From the NCBI GenBank assembly GCA_014804005.1, contig JAAVAP010000014.1, forward strand, positions 49,468-103,924: a DNA stretch of 54,457 bases. Direction: 5' to 3'. The DNA comes from Treponema sp. (GTDB lineage: Bacteria > Spirochaetota > Spirochaetia > Treponematales > Treponemataceae). A model generated the notes under the pieces. It was not told the origin of the DNA and searched no databases. It saw nothing but the letters and a program-made list of their open reading frames with translations. Shown here piece after piece: positions 35,674 through 43,358 of the stretch (the stretch's first letter is position 1; each line of letters starts with the position of its first letter). The position numbers were made by a program, and so were the translations under genes.

Positions 35674-35958
35674 CTAGCTTTCAAAATGCACAGGCTTTTT
35701 ACTGACCTCTCTAATCATTTCAAAGTTTCTCTGCATTGTGTCTGAGCAGTCTTCATAACTGAGACTCCCGTTGTCTTCCTCATATATGTAATCTGCATTA
35801 AAATCAGAAGAAAATATACAGAGTGGTGCGTTGTCGCAATCCCAGTTATCTTTGTTTTCCACAAACATTTCGGCTTCCCTTAAAGTCCTGAAGACTTCAT
35901 ACGTTTGCGCACCGTCTACTCGACAATGCTCCACGCAATACAATTTGACAATACTCAT
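35674..35958 (-). CDS. small acidic protein of the restriction island
   Basis: 94 residues, acidic, three or four Cys and many aromatic residues (DNWDCDNAPLCIF, YIYEEDNGSLSYEDC). It resembles no family I can name. The ATG overlaps the stop of the DUF3883-type gene (ATGA), so it is translationally coupled. It ends in TAG, after which the same frame continues into the HNH gene. It may therefore be an independent accessory protein or the N-terminal part of a longer HNH protein interrupted by a nonsense codon. Confidence 0.55.
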   Translation of the reverse strand: MSIVKLYCVEHCRVDGAQTYEVFRTLREAEMFVENKDNWDCDNAPLCIFSSDFNADYIYEEDNGSLSYEDCSDTMQRNFEMIREVSKKPVHFES

Positions 35959-36722
35959 ATTTTATTCCAATGCAATGATGAAGTGTGATAAGTGAATTGT
36001 ACCGTTTTTATTTCTTTTTTAGTGAATTCAAGGTGTTCCAAGGGATTTGAAATGCAATTGAATTTCGGAGAGGCTATCAAATTACTCACGACAATAAGAA
36101 AGTAATCGTCTTTGAATTCTGCCGCTTTGTCATATTCTGATTGCGTCAAACGTACTGCGCCAGCTTGTTCTCTTACTCCTTTTACTTCTGCCAATAAATA
36201 TTTTGAATCTAATTTGACCTGAAAATCATAGCCATCTCCCCAAAGTCGGGCATCTTCAATCAAAGCATCTTGAAATATGGGAATGTTTTTGTAATTTGTC
36301 ATAAAGAAGAATTCAGCTTCTTTCCCAGTTGCCTGCAATTGCTTGAACCTTGATTTTACGGCGGGCGGTATAGGTTTTTGCGCTATTTTTATGTTTTTGT
36401 CCGTATCTTGTATAAAAAGCCTTACGATATTTGCGTATCCGACCGCATCTTCATTGCCAAAAAGACTGTCTATGAATAACTTGATATGTTCACGCTGATT
36501 TCGCTGATACCACCCTTTTCGTCCATTATCAAAATACGGGTCGAAACTGTCCTGTCTGTTTGAAACTGCTTTTATAGTTTTTGCAAGCCCCAAGTCCACA
36601 CAGTATTGATAAAATGCGGCACGAGTTTTTAGTCCGAATTCTTTTACAAAGTCCATGTCGAATTTTGCCAATCCATAGCCGATGAGATTCATAATTTCAG
36701 AATGCTTATCTAATTCGATCAT
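35955..36722 (-). CDS. DUF3883/PD-(D/E)XK nuclease-like protein, candidate restriction enzyme
   Basis: 255 residues. The C-terminal half has the restriction-nuclease-like core: GDGYDFQVK near 162 and LLAEVKG near 177, giving Asp...Glu-x-Lys. This is followed by the DUF3883 pattern RLTQSEYDKAAEFKDDYF, in which Tyr and Lys contact the fold. The N-terminal half is helical and may recognise DNA. The ATG overlaps the stop of the cytosine methyltransferase gene (ATGA), the arrangement expected for a methyltransferase and its cognate nuclease. It is more likely the partner restriction enzyme than the HNH protein further downstream, but this is inference. Confidence 0.7.
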   Translation of the reverse strand: MIELDKHSEIMNLIGYGLAKFDMDFVKEFGLKTRAAFYQYCVDLGLAKTIKAVSNRQDSFDPYFDNGRKGWYQRNQREHIKLFIDSLFGNEDAVGYANIVRLFIQDTDKNIKIAQKPIPPAVKSRFKQLQATGKEAEFFFMTNYKNIPIFQDALIEDARLWGDGYDFQVKLDSKYLLAEVKGVREQAGAVRLTQSEYDKAAEFKDDYFLIVVSNLIASPKFNCISNPLEHLEFTKKEIKTVQFTYHTSSLHWNKI

Positions 36723-37681
36723 GCCGCAAAAACCTCTTTTTCGGACAATGTATTCAATTCTTCCAAAGATTTGTCAATCCATTTGAAAGATTCGGGAACA
36801 GTCATCATCTTCGTATATTTGTCGGCGTTTTTTCGAGTGTTCGCAACAATCTTGCCATTGATTATTTGATGCGGACGTTTCTCAATATCTTTGTTGTCAA
36901 ATGCAGATTGTCCTTCGCTTAAATCGTGAATCCATGCCCTCATGTGTTCAGGGTAAGTTCTGAACGCATGATAAAAATCATTTGCGTCTATTTCCCCAAA
37001 ATCAAGCGGCTTCAAGTCGCCGATAACTTGGCGCCGCGTTTTCTCCGCCTCGATTTCTGGGTAAAGCTCTAGGGGAGAAATCTCATCGGCAAGCTCTCTT
37101 GCAACTCCGATGACGAGCGTCCTCTGCCGACTTGAACAGGCTCCGTAATTTTTGAAATTGATGACACGGGAGATATATGAATATTTTTCTCCAAGATTGT
37201 TTTCTATTGCCTCACAGATTGGTTTCTCGTTTCCGTCAATATCTGTGCATGTCGTTTTCATAAATGCAGGAACATTCTCAAAAATGAAAAACTTAGGATT
37301 CAATTCCTTGATTATTTTTATAGATTCTATCACAAGGGAGTTTCTAACGATTTCATTCTCTGACTTTTTATGATTAGCGACGGACATTCCCTGGCAGGGT
37401 GGAGTCGCAATAAGTACGTCCACACGCTTTACGTTCCCTTTCTTTTTCCACAAATCAATTTGGGAAAACAAAGCATCTTTAGTTTCTTGATTGGCTATAT
37501 CACCACAAATATATCCGCTGTCATATTTGCATTTTTTGTTGAATTTTTGGACTTCAAGACGACGTGGGATTATTTCATTCGTCGCTATGCAATCATAGCC
37601 AGCCATTTTAAAGCCAAAGCAACCCACGCCCGCAGAACTGAAGAGGCTTATGTAAGTTATATTGCTTTCTTTGGTTGCCAT
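36719..37681 (-). CDS. C5-cytosine DNA methyltransferase (motif X not visible)
   Basis: 320 residues. Motif I LFSSAGVGCFGFKMAGY near 13, motif IV TPPCQGMS with the catalytic Cys near 97, motif VI FENVP near 138, motif VIII SSRQRTLVIGV near 182, then a target-recognition region and the motif IX-like MMTVPESFKWI. The protein ends soon after, without the GNxVxP motif X that normally completes the SAM pocket. It is the first gene of a six-gene leftward unit and is coupled to the nuclease gene by an ATGA overlap. AGGG lies 3 nt before the ATG, and a TATAAT box lies about 30 bp upstream. It protects host DNA at a site I cannot predict. Confidence 0.88.
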   Translation of the reverse strand: MATKESNITYISLFSSAGVGCFGFKMAGYDCIATNEIIPRRLEVQKFNKKCKYDSGYICGDIANQETKDALFSQIDLWKKKGNVKRVDVLIATPPCQGMSVANHKKSENEIVRNSLVIESIKIIKELNPKFFIFENVPAFMKTTCTDIDGNEKPICEAIENNLGEKYSYISRVINFKNYGACSSRQRTLVIGVARELADEISPLELYPEIEAEKTRRQVIGDLKPLDFGEIDANDFYHAFRTYPEHMRAWIHDLSEGQSAFDNKDIEKRPHQIINGKIVANTRKNADKYTKMMTVPESFKWIDKSLEELNTLSEKEVFAA

Positions 37682-37808
37682 TTTCCCTACTCTGTTGTGT
37701 ATTATAACATTATTGCGATTTAATTGCTATCCCTAATGCCCTCTGATTATAAAATATTGTCATATATTTCATAAATTAAACCGAATGGTCTTTTTTAATA
37801 TCTTAAAA

Positions 37809-38000
37809 TTTTTAATCATTAAAGATTCTCAAAAATTTTGAATGATTAAAAATCTACGAAAATTTTTAATGATCTATTACGAGCGTTTTTAATCATTCAA
37901 AACGAGTATTTTTAATCATCTATTATATCCGTTTTAAATGATTAAAAACGAACGGTATCAATCATCTAAAATAAATATTTTTAATGATTGAAAACACAGA
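37809..38000. repeat. tandem array of about eight 23-27-bp units, core TTTTTAATSATY
   Basis: Units begin at 37809 and 37836 (27 bp each) and then at 37863, 37886, 37909, 37932, 37955 and 37978, exactly 23 bp apart. The core TTTTTAATCAT or TTTTAATGAT is followed in several units by AAAACGA. Core variants flip between AATCAT and AATGAT, so sites read on either strand. The array occupies half of the 400-bp gap between the methyltransferase gene and argC. No other feature was seen there apart from the two promoters. Confidence 0.8.
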
Positions 38001-38049
38001 ATTTTAGGCTGAAATGGGGCAAATTGCCAAACGGCCTCAAAATCCACGA

Positions 38050-38078
38050 TTGCATTTTTTTAAATTTTATTCTATACT
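38050..38078 (+). promoter_or_regulatory. promoter of argC (leaderless)
   Basis: -35 TTGCAT (38050-38055), 17-bp spacer, -10 TATACT (38073-38078), 6 nt, then the ATG at 38085. No ribosome site fits. Confidence 0.65.
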
Positions 38079-38084
38079 TGATTT

Positions 38085-39026
38085 ATGTACAAAGTTTTCA
38101 TCGACGGAAAAGAAGGAACCACCGGTCTCAAGATTTTCGAGCGATTCAAAAATCGCAGCGACATCGAATTGATTTTGATTGACGAAGAAAAGCGCAAGGA
38201 TGACGCCGCGCGCGCCGAATGCATAAACGCTTCGGACTTCACGTTCTTGTGTTTGCCCGATGCCGCCGCAATCCAAGCCGTCGCGCTTTGTACGAATCCC
38301 GAAACGAAAATCATCGACGCTTCCACGGCGCACAGAACGAATCCCGAATGGGCGTATGGCTTTCCAGAATTGGGCGCGGAATTCCGACAAAAAATAATTT
38401 CCTCGAAGCGCGTCGCAGTTCCAGGCTGCTACGCAAGCGGCTTTGTCGCGCTCGTCTATCCGCTCGTTCAACGTGGAATTATTTCGCCAGATTATCCTGT
38501 TGTTTGCCACGCGGTTTCGGGATACAGCGGCGCGGGAAAAAAAGCCATCGCGCAATACGAAGACCCCGAGCGCAATTTTGAATTAGAATCTCCGAGAGAA
38601 TACGCGCTCACGCAGGAACACAAGCATTTGCCTGAAATGAAAAAAATCGCGGGGCTTTCCTACGAGCCGATTTTCAATCCGTACATTTGCGACTACTTCA
38701 ACGGAATGACTGTAACTGTTCCGCTTCATTCGCGCTTGCTTTCAAAAAAAATCGACGTGAAGAATCTGCGGGACGAATTCGCCGCGCATTACGAAAATTG
38801 CCGCTTTGTAAAAGTCGCGCCGCCGAACGGGGAAGGTGTTTTGATTGGCTCGACAATTCCCGCCAACACTTTGCACGACACAAACGAAATGCAGATTTTC
38901 GTTTTCGGCAACGACGAGCGCATTTGCCTGTGCGCACGTTTCGACAACTTGGGCAAAGGCGCGAGCGGCGCGGCAGTCCAATGCATGAACATTATGATGG
39001 GAATCGACGAAGGCACAGGTCTTTAA
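38085..39026 (+). CDS. argC: N-acetyl-gamma-glutamyl-phosphate reductase (type 2)
   Basis: 313 residues, the short type of ArgC. N-terminal KVFIDGKEGTTGLKI is the NADP-binding loop; VAVPGCYASGF near 108 holds the catalytic Cys; HAVSGYSGAGKKA near 145 and EHKHLPE near 185 hold the substrate-binding and catalytic-His segments. It reduces N-acetylglutamyl phosphate to the semialdehyde in arginine/ornithine synthesis. The next gene starts 2 bp after its stop. Ornithine made this way could also serve the ornithine-type peptidoglycan reported in treponemes. The promoter is leaderless. No other arg genes are in the window. Confidence 0.94.
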   Translation: MYKVFIDGKEGTTGLKIFERFKNRSDIELILIDEEKRKDDAARAECINASDFTFLCLPDAAAIQAVALCTNPETKIIDASTAHRTNPEWAYGFPELGAEFRQKIISSKRVAVPGCYASGFVALVYPLVQRGIISPDYPVVCHAVSGYSGAGKKAIAQYEDPERNFELESPREYALTQEHKHLPEMKKIAGLSYEPIFNPYICDYFNGMTVTVPLHSRLLSKKIDVKNLRDEFAAHYENCRFVKVAPPNGEGVLIGSTIPANTLHDTNEMQIFVFGNDERICLCARFDNLGKGASGAAVQCMNIMMGIDEGTGL

Positions 39027-39027
39027 A

Positions 39028-39579
39028 ATGAAAGGCGACTTGCTTTTGATTATCGACATGCAAAATGTTTATACGCGCGGCGCGAAATGGGAATGTCGCG
39101 ACACGGCGGGCGCGGCGAAAAATATTTTGCGTTTGGCGCAAAGCGAAAAATTTGACGAAGTGATTCTCACGAAATTCATTGCGGACGAAAACGCGCGCGG
39201 AGTTTGGAAAAATTACAATATCGAAAACGCCGCCGTGAACAATGACGCTTGGTCGAACGAGCTTTTACCGGAACTTGAGCCGCTTGCGAAAAAATTTCCT
39301 GTCATTCAAAAAAGCAAATATTCTTCGCTGAAAAATGAGCGGGTTTTGGCGGCTTGCAAAAACGCGCGAAGAGTTTTCGTTACGGGCGTTGTCGCAGAAT
39401 GTTGCGTGCTTTTCACTGCGTTCGATTTGATTGACGCTGGCATTTATACTGTTTACGTTACCGACGCTGTTTCGGGTCTGAACGAGGAAAAAGAACGCGC
39501 CGCCGAATTAACTTTGGAAGGACTTTCGCCTTTGCATGTGCAATTGATGACGACGAACGAAATTTTGCAAGAAGAATAA
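39028..39579 (+). CDS. isochorismatase-family cysteine hydrolase (possible nicotinamidase)
   Basis: 183 residues with the family's catalytic triad: Asp in LLLIIDMQN near 10, Lys in VIQKSKYSS near 94, and Cys in VVAECCVLFTAF near 119, preceded by the cis-peptide region VTGV. These enzymes hydrolyse nicotinamide, isochorismate or small carbamates. A nicotinate phosphoribosyltransferase is encoded 8 kb away, which would accept the product of a nicotinamidase, but the metal-binding DxHxxH motif of PncA is not evident, so the substrate is open. The gene begins directly after argC and is probably co-transcribed with it. Confidence 0.85.
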   Translation: MKGDLLLIIDMQNVYTRGAKWECRDTAGAAKNILRLAQSEKFDEVILTKFIADENARGVWKNYNIENAAVNNDAWSNELLPELEPLAKKFPVIQKSKYSSLKNERVLAACKNARRVFVTGVVAECCVLFTAFDLIDAGIYTVYVTDAVSGLNEEKERAAELTLEGLSPLHVQLMTTNEILQEE

Positions 39580-39605
39580 ATTTCAAAAAAGAATTTTTCG
39601 CAATT

Positions 39606-40502
39606 TCAAAAAAGCGAATCGCAAAGATTTTTTACGCCTTGTTCGCCGCTTTTGCAAAATGCGGAAATCAGCGGGCGGCCAAGCAGAATTTGTTCTGCGC
39701 CCAATGCCGCCGCCGCAATCGCATCTTGCTTTGTGCGGATTCCGCCGTCAACCCAAACTTGTCCGCAATGCTTTTTCAAAAATGCAAAATTGTTTTGCAA
39801 GAATTCCGCCGTGCTTCCGATTTCCGTTTCCACGCGCCCACCGTGGTTTGAAACAAGCGCGACATCTGGCCGCAATTCTTCCACCAAGCGCAAATCTTCT
39901 TTTGTGAAAATGCCTTTTACCACAAACGGAATTTTTGCCGCCTGCCGCAATTCACGCAATTGCGCCGCAGATTTTTTTTCAAGATTTGCTTTGCCGCGCA
40001 TCGTGACGATATTGTACGCATCAATGTCGATTCCGAAAAATTCCGCGACATCCGCCGCCCATTCAATTCTCTCGAACAATTTTTGCTGCGGATAAGGCTT
40101 GAAAAAAACTGCCGCCTTTTGCGGTGCGAGCGCGCGAACGGCATTTATTCCGGAAATCAATTTTTGGTCGGGAATGCCGTCGCCGATGCTCAAGCCAATT
40201 TTTGCGTTGGCGCAAGATTTTATGAACGGCGCGTAAAAACTTTCCTCGTCGTGCCAGCCGATATTTTCCGTCGCTCCGGTGATTGGTGCGAGCCGGAAAA
40301 ATTTAAAGCCCGCTTCGTTCAATTTTGATTCGGCATTTTGAATTTGACTTGAATTTAATTTGGAAAAAATTTTTTTCCATGCGGCGCAATTGAGGATGTT
40401 GTTTTTTCCGCCGAAAACGCCGCCCATTCCGGGAAGCTCGCCGGAACAAGCAAGGCCTGCGCATTCGGCGCAAAATCGGCATTTGAAATTTTCAGTCGCC
40501 AA
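39606..40502 (-). CDS. FMN-dependent alpha-hydroxy-acid dehydrogenase-like protein with an N-terminal Cys cluster
   Basis: 298 residues. The TIM-barrel FMN site is visible: FVVKGIFTKEDL near 192, ALVSNHGGR near 214 with the usual catalytic His, and WVDGGIRTKQDAIAAAALGA near 247 followed by LLGRPL. The N-terminus CRFCAECAGLACSGE has four Cys in a pattern that may bind iron-sulfur or zinc, as in related clostridial proteins. Lactate or glycolate dehydrogenase activity is possible. It overlaps the end of pfkA by 11 bp on the same strand, so it probably shares its transcript. The substrate cannot be named. Confidence 0.8.
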   Translation of the reverse strand: MATENFKCRFCAECAGLACSGELPGMGGVFGGKNNILNCAAWKKIFSKLNSSQIQNAESKLNEAGFKFFRLAPITGATENIGWHDEESFYAPFIKSCANAKIGLSIGDGIPDQKLISGINAVRALAPQKAAVFFKPYPQQKLFERIEWAADVAEFFGIDIDAYNIVTMRGKANLEKKSAAQLRELRQAAKIPFVVKGIFTKEDLRLVEELRPDVALVSNHGGRVETEIGSTAEFLQNNFAFLKKHCGQVWVDGGIRTKQDAIAAAALGAEQILLGRPLISAFCKSGEQGVKNLCDSLF

Positions 40503-41577
40503 AAGATGTTCCCAAATTGCGGCCCGCCAAAAGCATCGGATGATCGAGCGGAACGTTTTTCACTTTGCCCGCGACATCTTTGAGCGGAACGGCTACAATT
40601 TTATTGTTTTGAAGCGCGACCAAATTTCCGAATTTTTCTTTCGCCAAAAAATCCGCGGCCGCCACTCCGTATTGGCTTGCCAAAACGCGATCGTAAGGCG
40701 AAGGCGTTCCGCCGCGCTGCAAATATCCCAAGACCGTCACGCGCGATTCCAATTTTGTGGCTTCTTCCAATTCTTGCGCCACGCGATATGCGATCGAATA
40801 AGGCATTTCGGCTCGCTTTTTTTTGAAGGCTTTTTTTTCGAGCTTGGCTTCTTTTTTCGAAAGCGCGCCTTCCGCAACGATGACGATTGAAAATTCCTTG
40901 CCGGCTTCTTTTCGAGACATCACGCTTTCCGCAACTTTTTCGATGTCGTAAGGAATTTCAGGAAGAAGAATCACATCGCCGCCGCCAGCAATTCCTGAAT
41001 AAAGACCGAGCCAGCCCGCTTTGTGCCCCATCACTTCAATGACCATAATGCGGCTGTGGCTGTGCGCCGTGGTGTGAATTCTGTCGATGGCTTCGGTGGC
41101 AACATCGAGCGCGGTGTGGAAGCCGAATGTCATATCAGTAAAAACGATGTCGTTGTCAATTGTCTTGGGAAGCCCGATTACGTTCAGACCTTCATCGGAA
41201 AGAAGGCTCGCCGTGGTGTTCGTGCCGTTTCCGCCCAAGCAGACGAGCGCGTCCAATCCCATTTTTTTATAATTCTTTTTGATTGCTTCGACAGGCATAA
41301 GGCCAGTTTCGGCGTTCGGCTCTTTTGCCTTGAAAGGCTTTTCGCGGCTTGTTCCCAAAAGCGTTCCGCCGAGCGTCAAAATCCCCGACAAATCTTTCGA
41401 AGTGAGCGGAACGCAGTTTCCTTGCACCAGTCCGCGATATCCGTTTTTGATTCCAACGAATTCCATTCCATAGTGAATCATGCCAGCGCGACAAACTCCG
41501 CGAATAGCCGCGTTCAATCCCGGGGCATCACCACCGCTGGTGAGAATGCCCACCTTTTTTACAGAAGTCTTGCTCAT
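40492..41577 (-). CDS. pfkA: 6-phosphofructokinase
   Basis: 361 residues. Nucleotide-binding GILTSGGDAPGLNAAIRG near 10, LVCLGGNGTNTTA near 110, catalytic PKTIDNDI near 137, MVIEVMGHKAGWLGL near 175, and YLQRGGTPSPYDR near 293. Gly at the second position of the GGxG loop is the ATP-type residue (PPi enzymes usually have Asp), while Asn replaces the Mg-binding Asp of E. coli. It makes fructose 1,6-bisphosphate and would process the sugar imported by Mgl. The promoter places the transcript start at or next to the ATG. The downstream FMN dehydrogenase gene overlaps its end by 11 bp. Confidence 0.95.
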   Translation of the reverse strand: MSKTSVKKVGILTSGGDAPGLNAAIRGVCRAGMIHYGMEFVGIKNGYRGLVQGNCVPLTSKDLSGILTLGGTLLGTSREKPFKAKEPNAETGLMPVEAIKKNYKKMGLDALVCLGGNGTNTTASLLSDEGLNVIGLPKTIDNDIVFTDMTFGFHTALDVATEAIDRIHTTAHSHSRIMVIEVMGHKAGWLGLYSGIAGGGDVILLPEIPYDIEKVAESVMSRKEAGKEFSIVIVAEGALSKKEAKLEKKAFKKKRAEMPYSIAYRVAQELEEATKLESRVTVLGYLQRGGTPSPYDRVLASQYGVAAADFLAKEKFGNLVALQNNKIVAVPLKDVAGKVKNVPLDHPMLLAGRNLGTSFGD

Positions 41578-41583
41578 AAAATT

Positions 41584-41612
41584 ATTGTATCATAATTTTG
41601 CGCGAAAGACAA
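41584..41612 (-). promoter_or_regulatory. promoter of pfkA (leaderless)
   Basis: Minus strand: -35 TTGTCT (41612-41607), 17-bp spacer, -10 TACAAT (41589-41584), 6 nt, then the ATG at 41577. Confidence 0.65.
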
Positions 41613-41701
41613 TATTCTGTTTGGAGAAATTTGAGCGGACAAAATTAGGAAAAAAAATCGCAGGAAATTCAAACTAGAAAATGCGCAACTTTTGAAAAGT
41701 T

Positions 41702-41774
41702 TAGCAGGGGAGGGACTTGAACCCCCGGCCTTCGGGTTATGAGCCCGACGAGCTTCCAACTGCTCCACCCTGCG
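41702..41774 (-). tRNA. initiator tRNA-Met (CAT)
   Basis: Complete cloverleaf on the minus strand: acceptor CGCAGGG/CCCTGCT, D arm GAGC/GCTC, anticodon loop CTCATAA, T loop TTCAAGT, 73 nt without CCA. Position 1 (C) does not pair with position 72 (T), and the anticodon stem carries the GGG/CCC pairs next to the loop. Both are hallmarks of initiator tRNA. CCA is not encoded. Confidence 0.95.
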
Positions 41775-41840
41775 TCGTGTTCAAATATAATAACGGTTTA
41801 TGAAAATTTTGTCAATAGCATTGAGGCTTTTTTCAAATTT

Positions 41841-42035
41841 TCAATCGTCGCGCCAAGCATCATATTCGCGGCGAGAACGCGCGGCTTTTTGCGCGCTCCA
41901 TCGCGAAGATTTTTCTTCCAACATTTCCGCATCTTCGCGCCCTTGAAAATTATTCCATTGCGTGAACTGATTTTTCGAAAGCACGCTTGGACGATTTTTA
42001 TTTTTTTCCTGCAAATCTTCAATTCCATTCGCCAT
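41841..42035 (-). CDS. small hydrophilic hypothetical protein
   Basis: 64 residues, rich in Lys, Glu, Arg and Asn (SVLSKNQFTQWNNFQ, MLEEKSSRWSAQKAARSRRE). It starts 18 bp after the PrsW-like gene on the same strand, with a weak AGGGG 12-13 nt upstream. Another frame of similar length overlaps it (41798-42028) but has a less protein-like composition. It may be a real small co-transcribed gene; no family recognised. Confidence 0.4.
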   Translation of the reverse strand: MANGIEDLQEKNKNRPSVLSKNQFTQWNNFQGREDAEMLEEKSSRWSAQKAARSRREYDAWRDD

Positions 42036-42053
42036 TATTTATTAAACCCCTTT

Positions 42054-43286
42054 TTAAACGTCCTTGGATTTTTTTGTAGCCGCCGCTTTTTTCACGACTG
42101 TTTTTTCAGCGGAAGTTTTTTTCGAAGAAGATTTTGTTTTTGTCTGCGCCGATTTTTTTTCGGAAGCGGATTTCGATTTTTCCGCAGAAATTTTTGGCGA
42201 CGATTTTTTTGCGGGGGCGCGCTTTGCAGAATCTTTCTTTGAAGAATTTTTTTCCGCCGAAGTTTTTTTCACAATTTTTTTTGCGATTGTTTTTTCGGCA
42301 GATTTTTTTGGCGCGGAATTTTTCACGATAGTTTTTTCCGAATTTTTTTTCGGCTTTGCGGATTTTTTCGAAAAAGAATTTTTGCTTTCTTCCGCTTTGA
42401 TTGCCGCTTCTGCTTCCGCCTGAATTTTTTCAAAATCTTCCGCGCCTTCTTCGACATCCTTTTCAAAAGACACCTCGTCCATTTGCGCATTTTGAATTTG
42501 CTCCTGCGAATTTTTTCGCTCGCCCTTTACCGAAATCACTAACGCAGGATTTTTCGGAATCTCAATTGTCTTTTCCGAATCAACAAATCCCGACGCGGAC
42601 GATTTTTCCGAAGCGAGATTTTCGCGCGTGCGCAAATAAAAAATCCTGCATTCCAAAATGGCAAGCAAAATCACCGCTATCGAAAAATATTTTAAAGGAT
42701 ATGCGTTCGCCGCAAAAAAATCATAAATGCCGTGAATCACAATCGCAAAAACAAGCGGAGAAAAATTTCGCCGAATATTTTTGCTATAGAAAATGCAAAG
42801 TCCGCCGAGGCCGGCGCAAAGCGCGTGAATTACGAGCGCGGTCGCCATTCGCAAAAAAATCATTTGCAAAAATTCCGCCAAAACTTGCGGCCGCGTTCCC
42901 ACCGCCGTCAGAAGATAAACGACGGATTCAAAGCAGCCCAAAGCCATTCCAGCCAAAATCGAATATGCGAAAAAATTTCTCAAACTTTCGCCGCGCGATT
43001 TCAAAACCAAAAGCGAAGCGGCTTTCACGCCTTCTTCAATCAGCCCGAAAAAAATGAGCGAATGGATTATGCTCAAAAAAAGATTCGCCCGCATCAACAT
43101 TTCAATTCGCAAGTTCCAAAATGAAAATTGCAAAATCACAATCGGAACGAACGCGAGAAGCCCGGCTAGTACGGCGAAAAATTCGCGCAAAATTGAAATT
43201 CCCGGAACAAGAATCGCAAGCAAAAGAAAAGTCGTGACGAGCGGAACAAGGCACAAAAGCATCGGCGCGTAGACATTCAAATTCAT
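42054..43286 (-). CDS. PrsW-family intramembrane protease with a Lys/Ala/Ser-rich tail
   Basis: 410 residues. The N-terminal 215 residues have about seven membrane segments and the PrsW/CAAX-like metal motifs: GLIEEGVKA near 88 (EExxK), ALGCFESVVY near 116, HALCAGLGG near 152 and VIHGIYDFF near 182. The remaining part is cytoplasmic and very polar. From about 300 it is a lysine-alanine-serine tail (KKSAEKTIAKK, KRAPAKKSSPK) like histone H1-type proteins. PrsW proteases cut anti-sigma factors within the membrane; the tail suggests binding to DNA, RNA or another polyanion. The start at 43286 is preferred because a promoter -10 box lies exactly 6 nt upstream. It is divergent from the shikimate kinase gene. 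Confidence 0.8.
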   Translation of the reverse strand: MNLNVYAPMLLCLVPLVTTFLLLAILVPGISILREFFAVLAGLLAFVPIVILQFSFWNLRIEMLMRANLFLSIIHSLIFFGLIEEGVKAASLLVLKSRGESLRNFFAYSILAGMALGCFESVVYLLTAVGTRPQVLAEFLQMIFLRMATALVIHALCAGLGGLCIFYSKNIRRNFSPLVFAIVIHGIYDFFAANAYPLKYFSIAVILLAILECRIFYLRTRENLASEKSSASGFVDSEKTIEIPKNPALVISVKGERKNSQEQIQNAQMDEVSFEKDVEEGAEDFEKIQAEAEAAIKAEESKNSFSKKSAKPKKNSEKTIVKNSAPKKSAEKTIAKKIVKKTSAEKNSSKKDSAKRAPAKKSSPKISAEKSKSASEKKSAQTKTKSSSKKTSAEKTVVKKAAATKKSKDV

Positions 43287-43292
43287 ATTCAT

Positions 43293-43321
43293 AGGATAAC
43301 GCAAACTGTGGACTTTTGCAA
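43293..43321 (-). promoter_or_regulatory. promoter of the PrsW-like gene (leaderless)
   Basis: Minus strand: -35 TTGCAA (43321-43316), 17-bp spacer, -10 TATCCT (43298-43293), 6 nt, then ATG at 43286. This decides between the nearby ATG codons at 43292 and 43286. Confidence 0.55.
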
Positions 43322-43358
43322 TAAAAATCGATATAATTTAAAATCGAAAAAGGAAAAA

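Noticed and set aside
35955..37681. A frameshift splitting one methyltransferase-nuclease fusion
   Set aside because: The ATGA overlap and a clean start for the nuclease are typical of coupled genes; the missing motif X is not found in another frame after the stop.
37809..38000. CRISPR array
   Set aside because: Repeats are contiguous 23-27-bp units with no unique spacers, the units are imperfect, and no cas genes are present.
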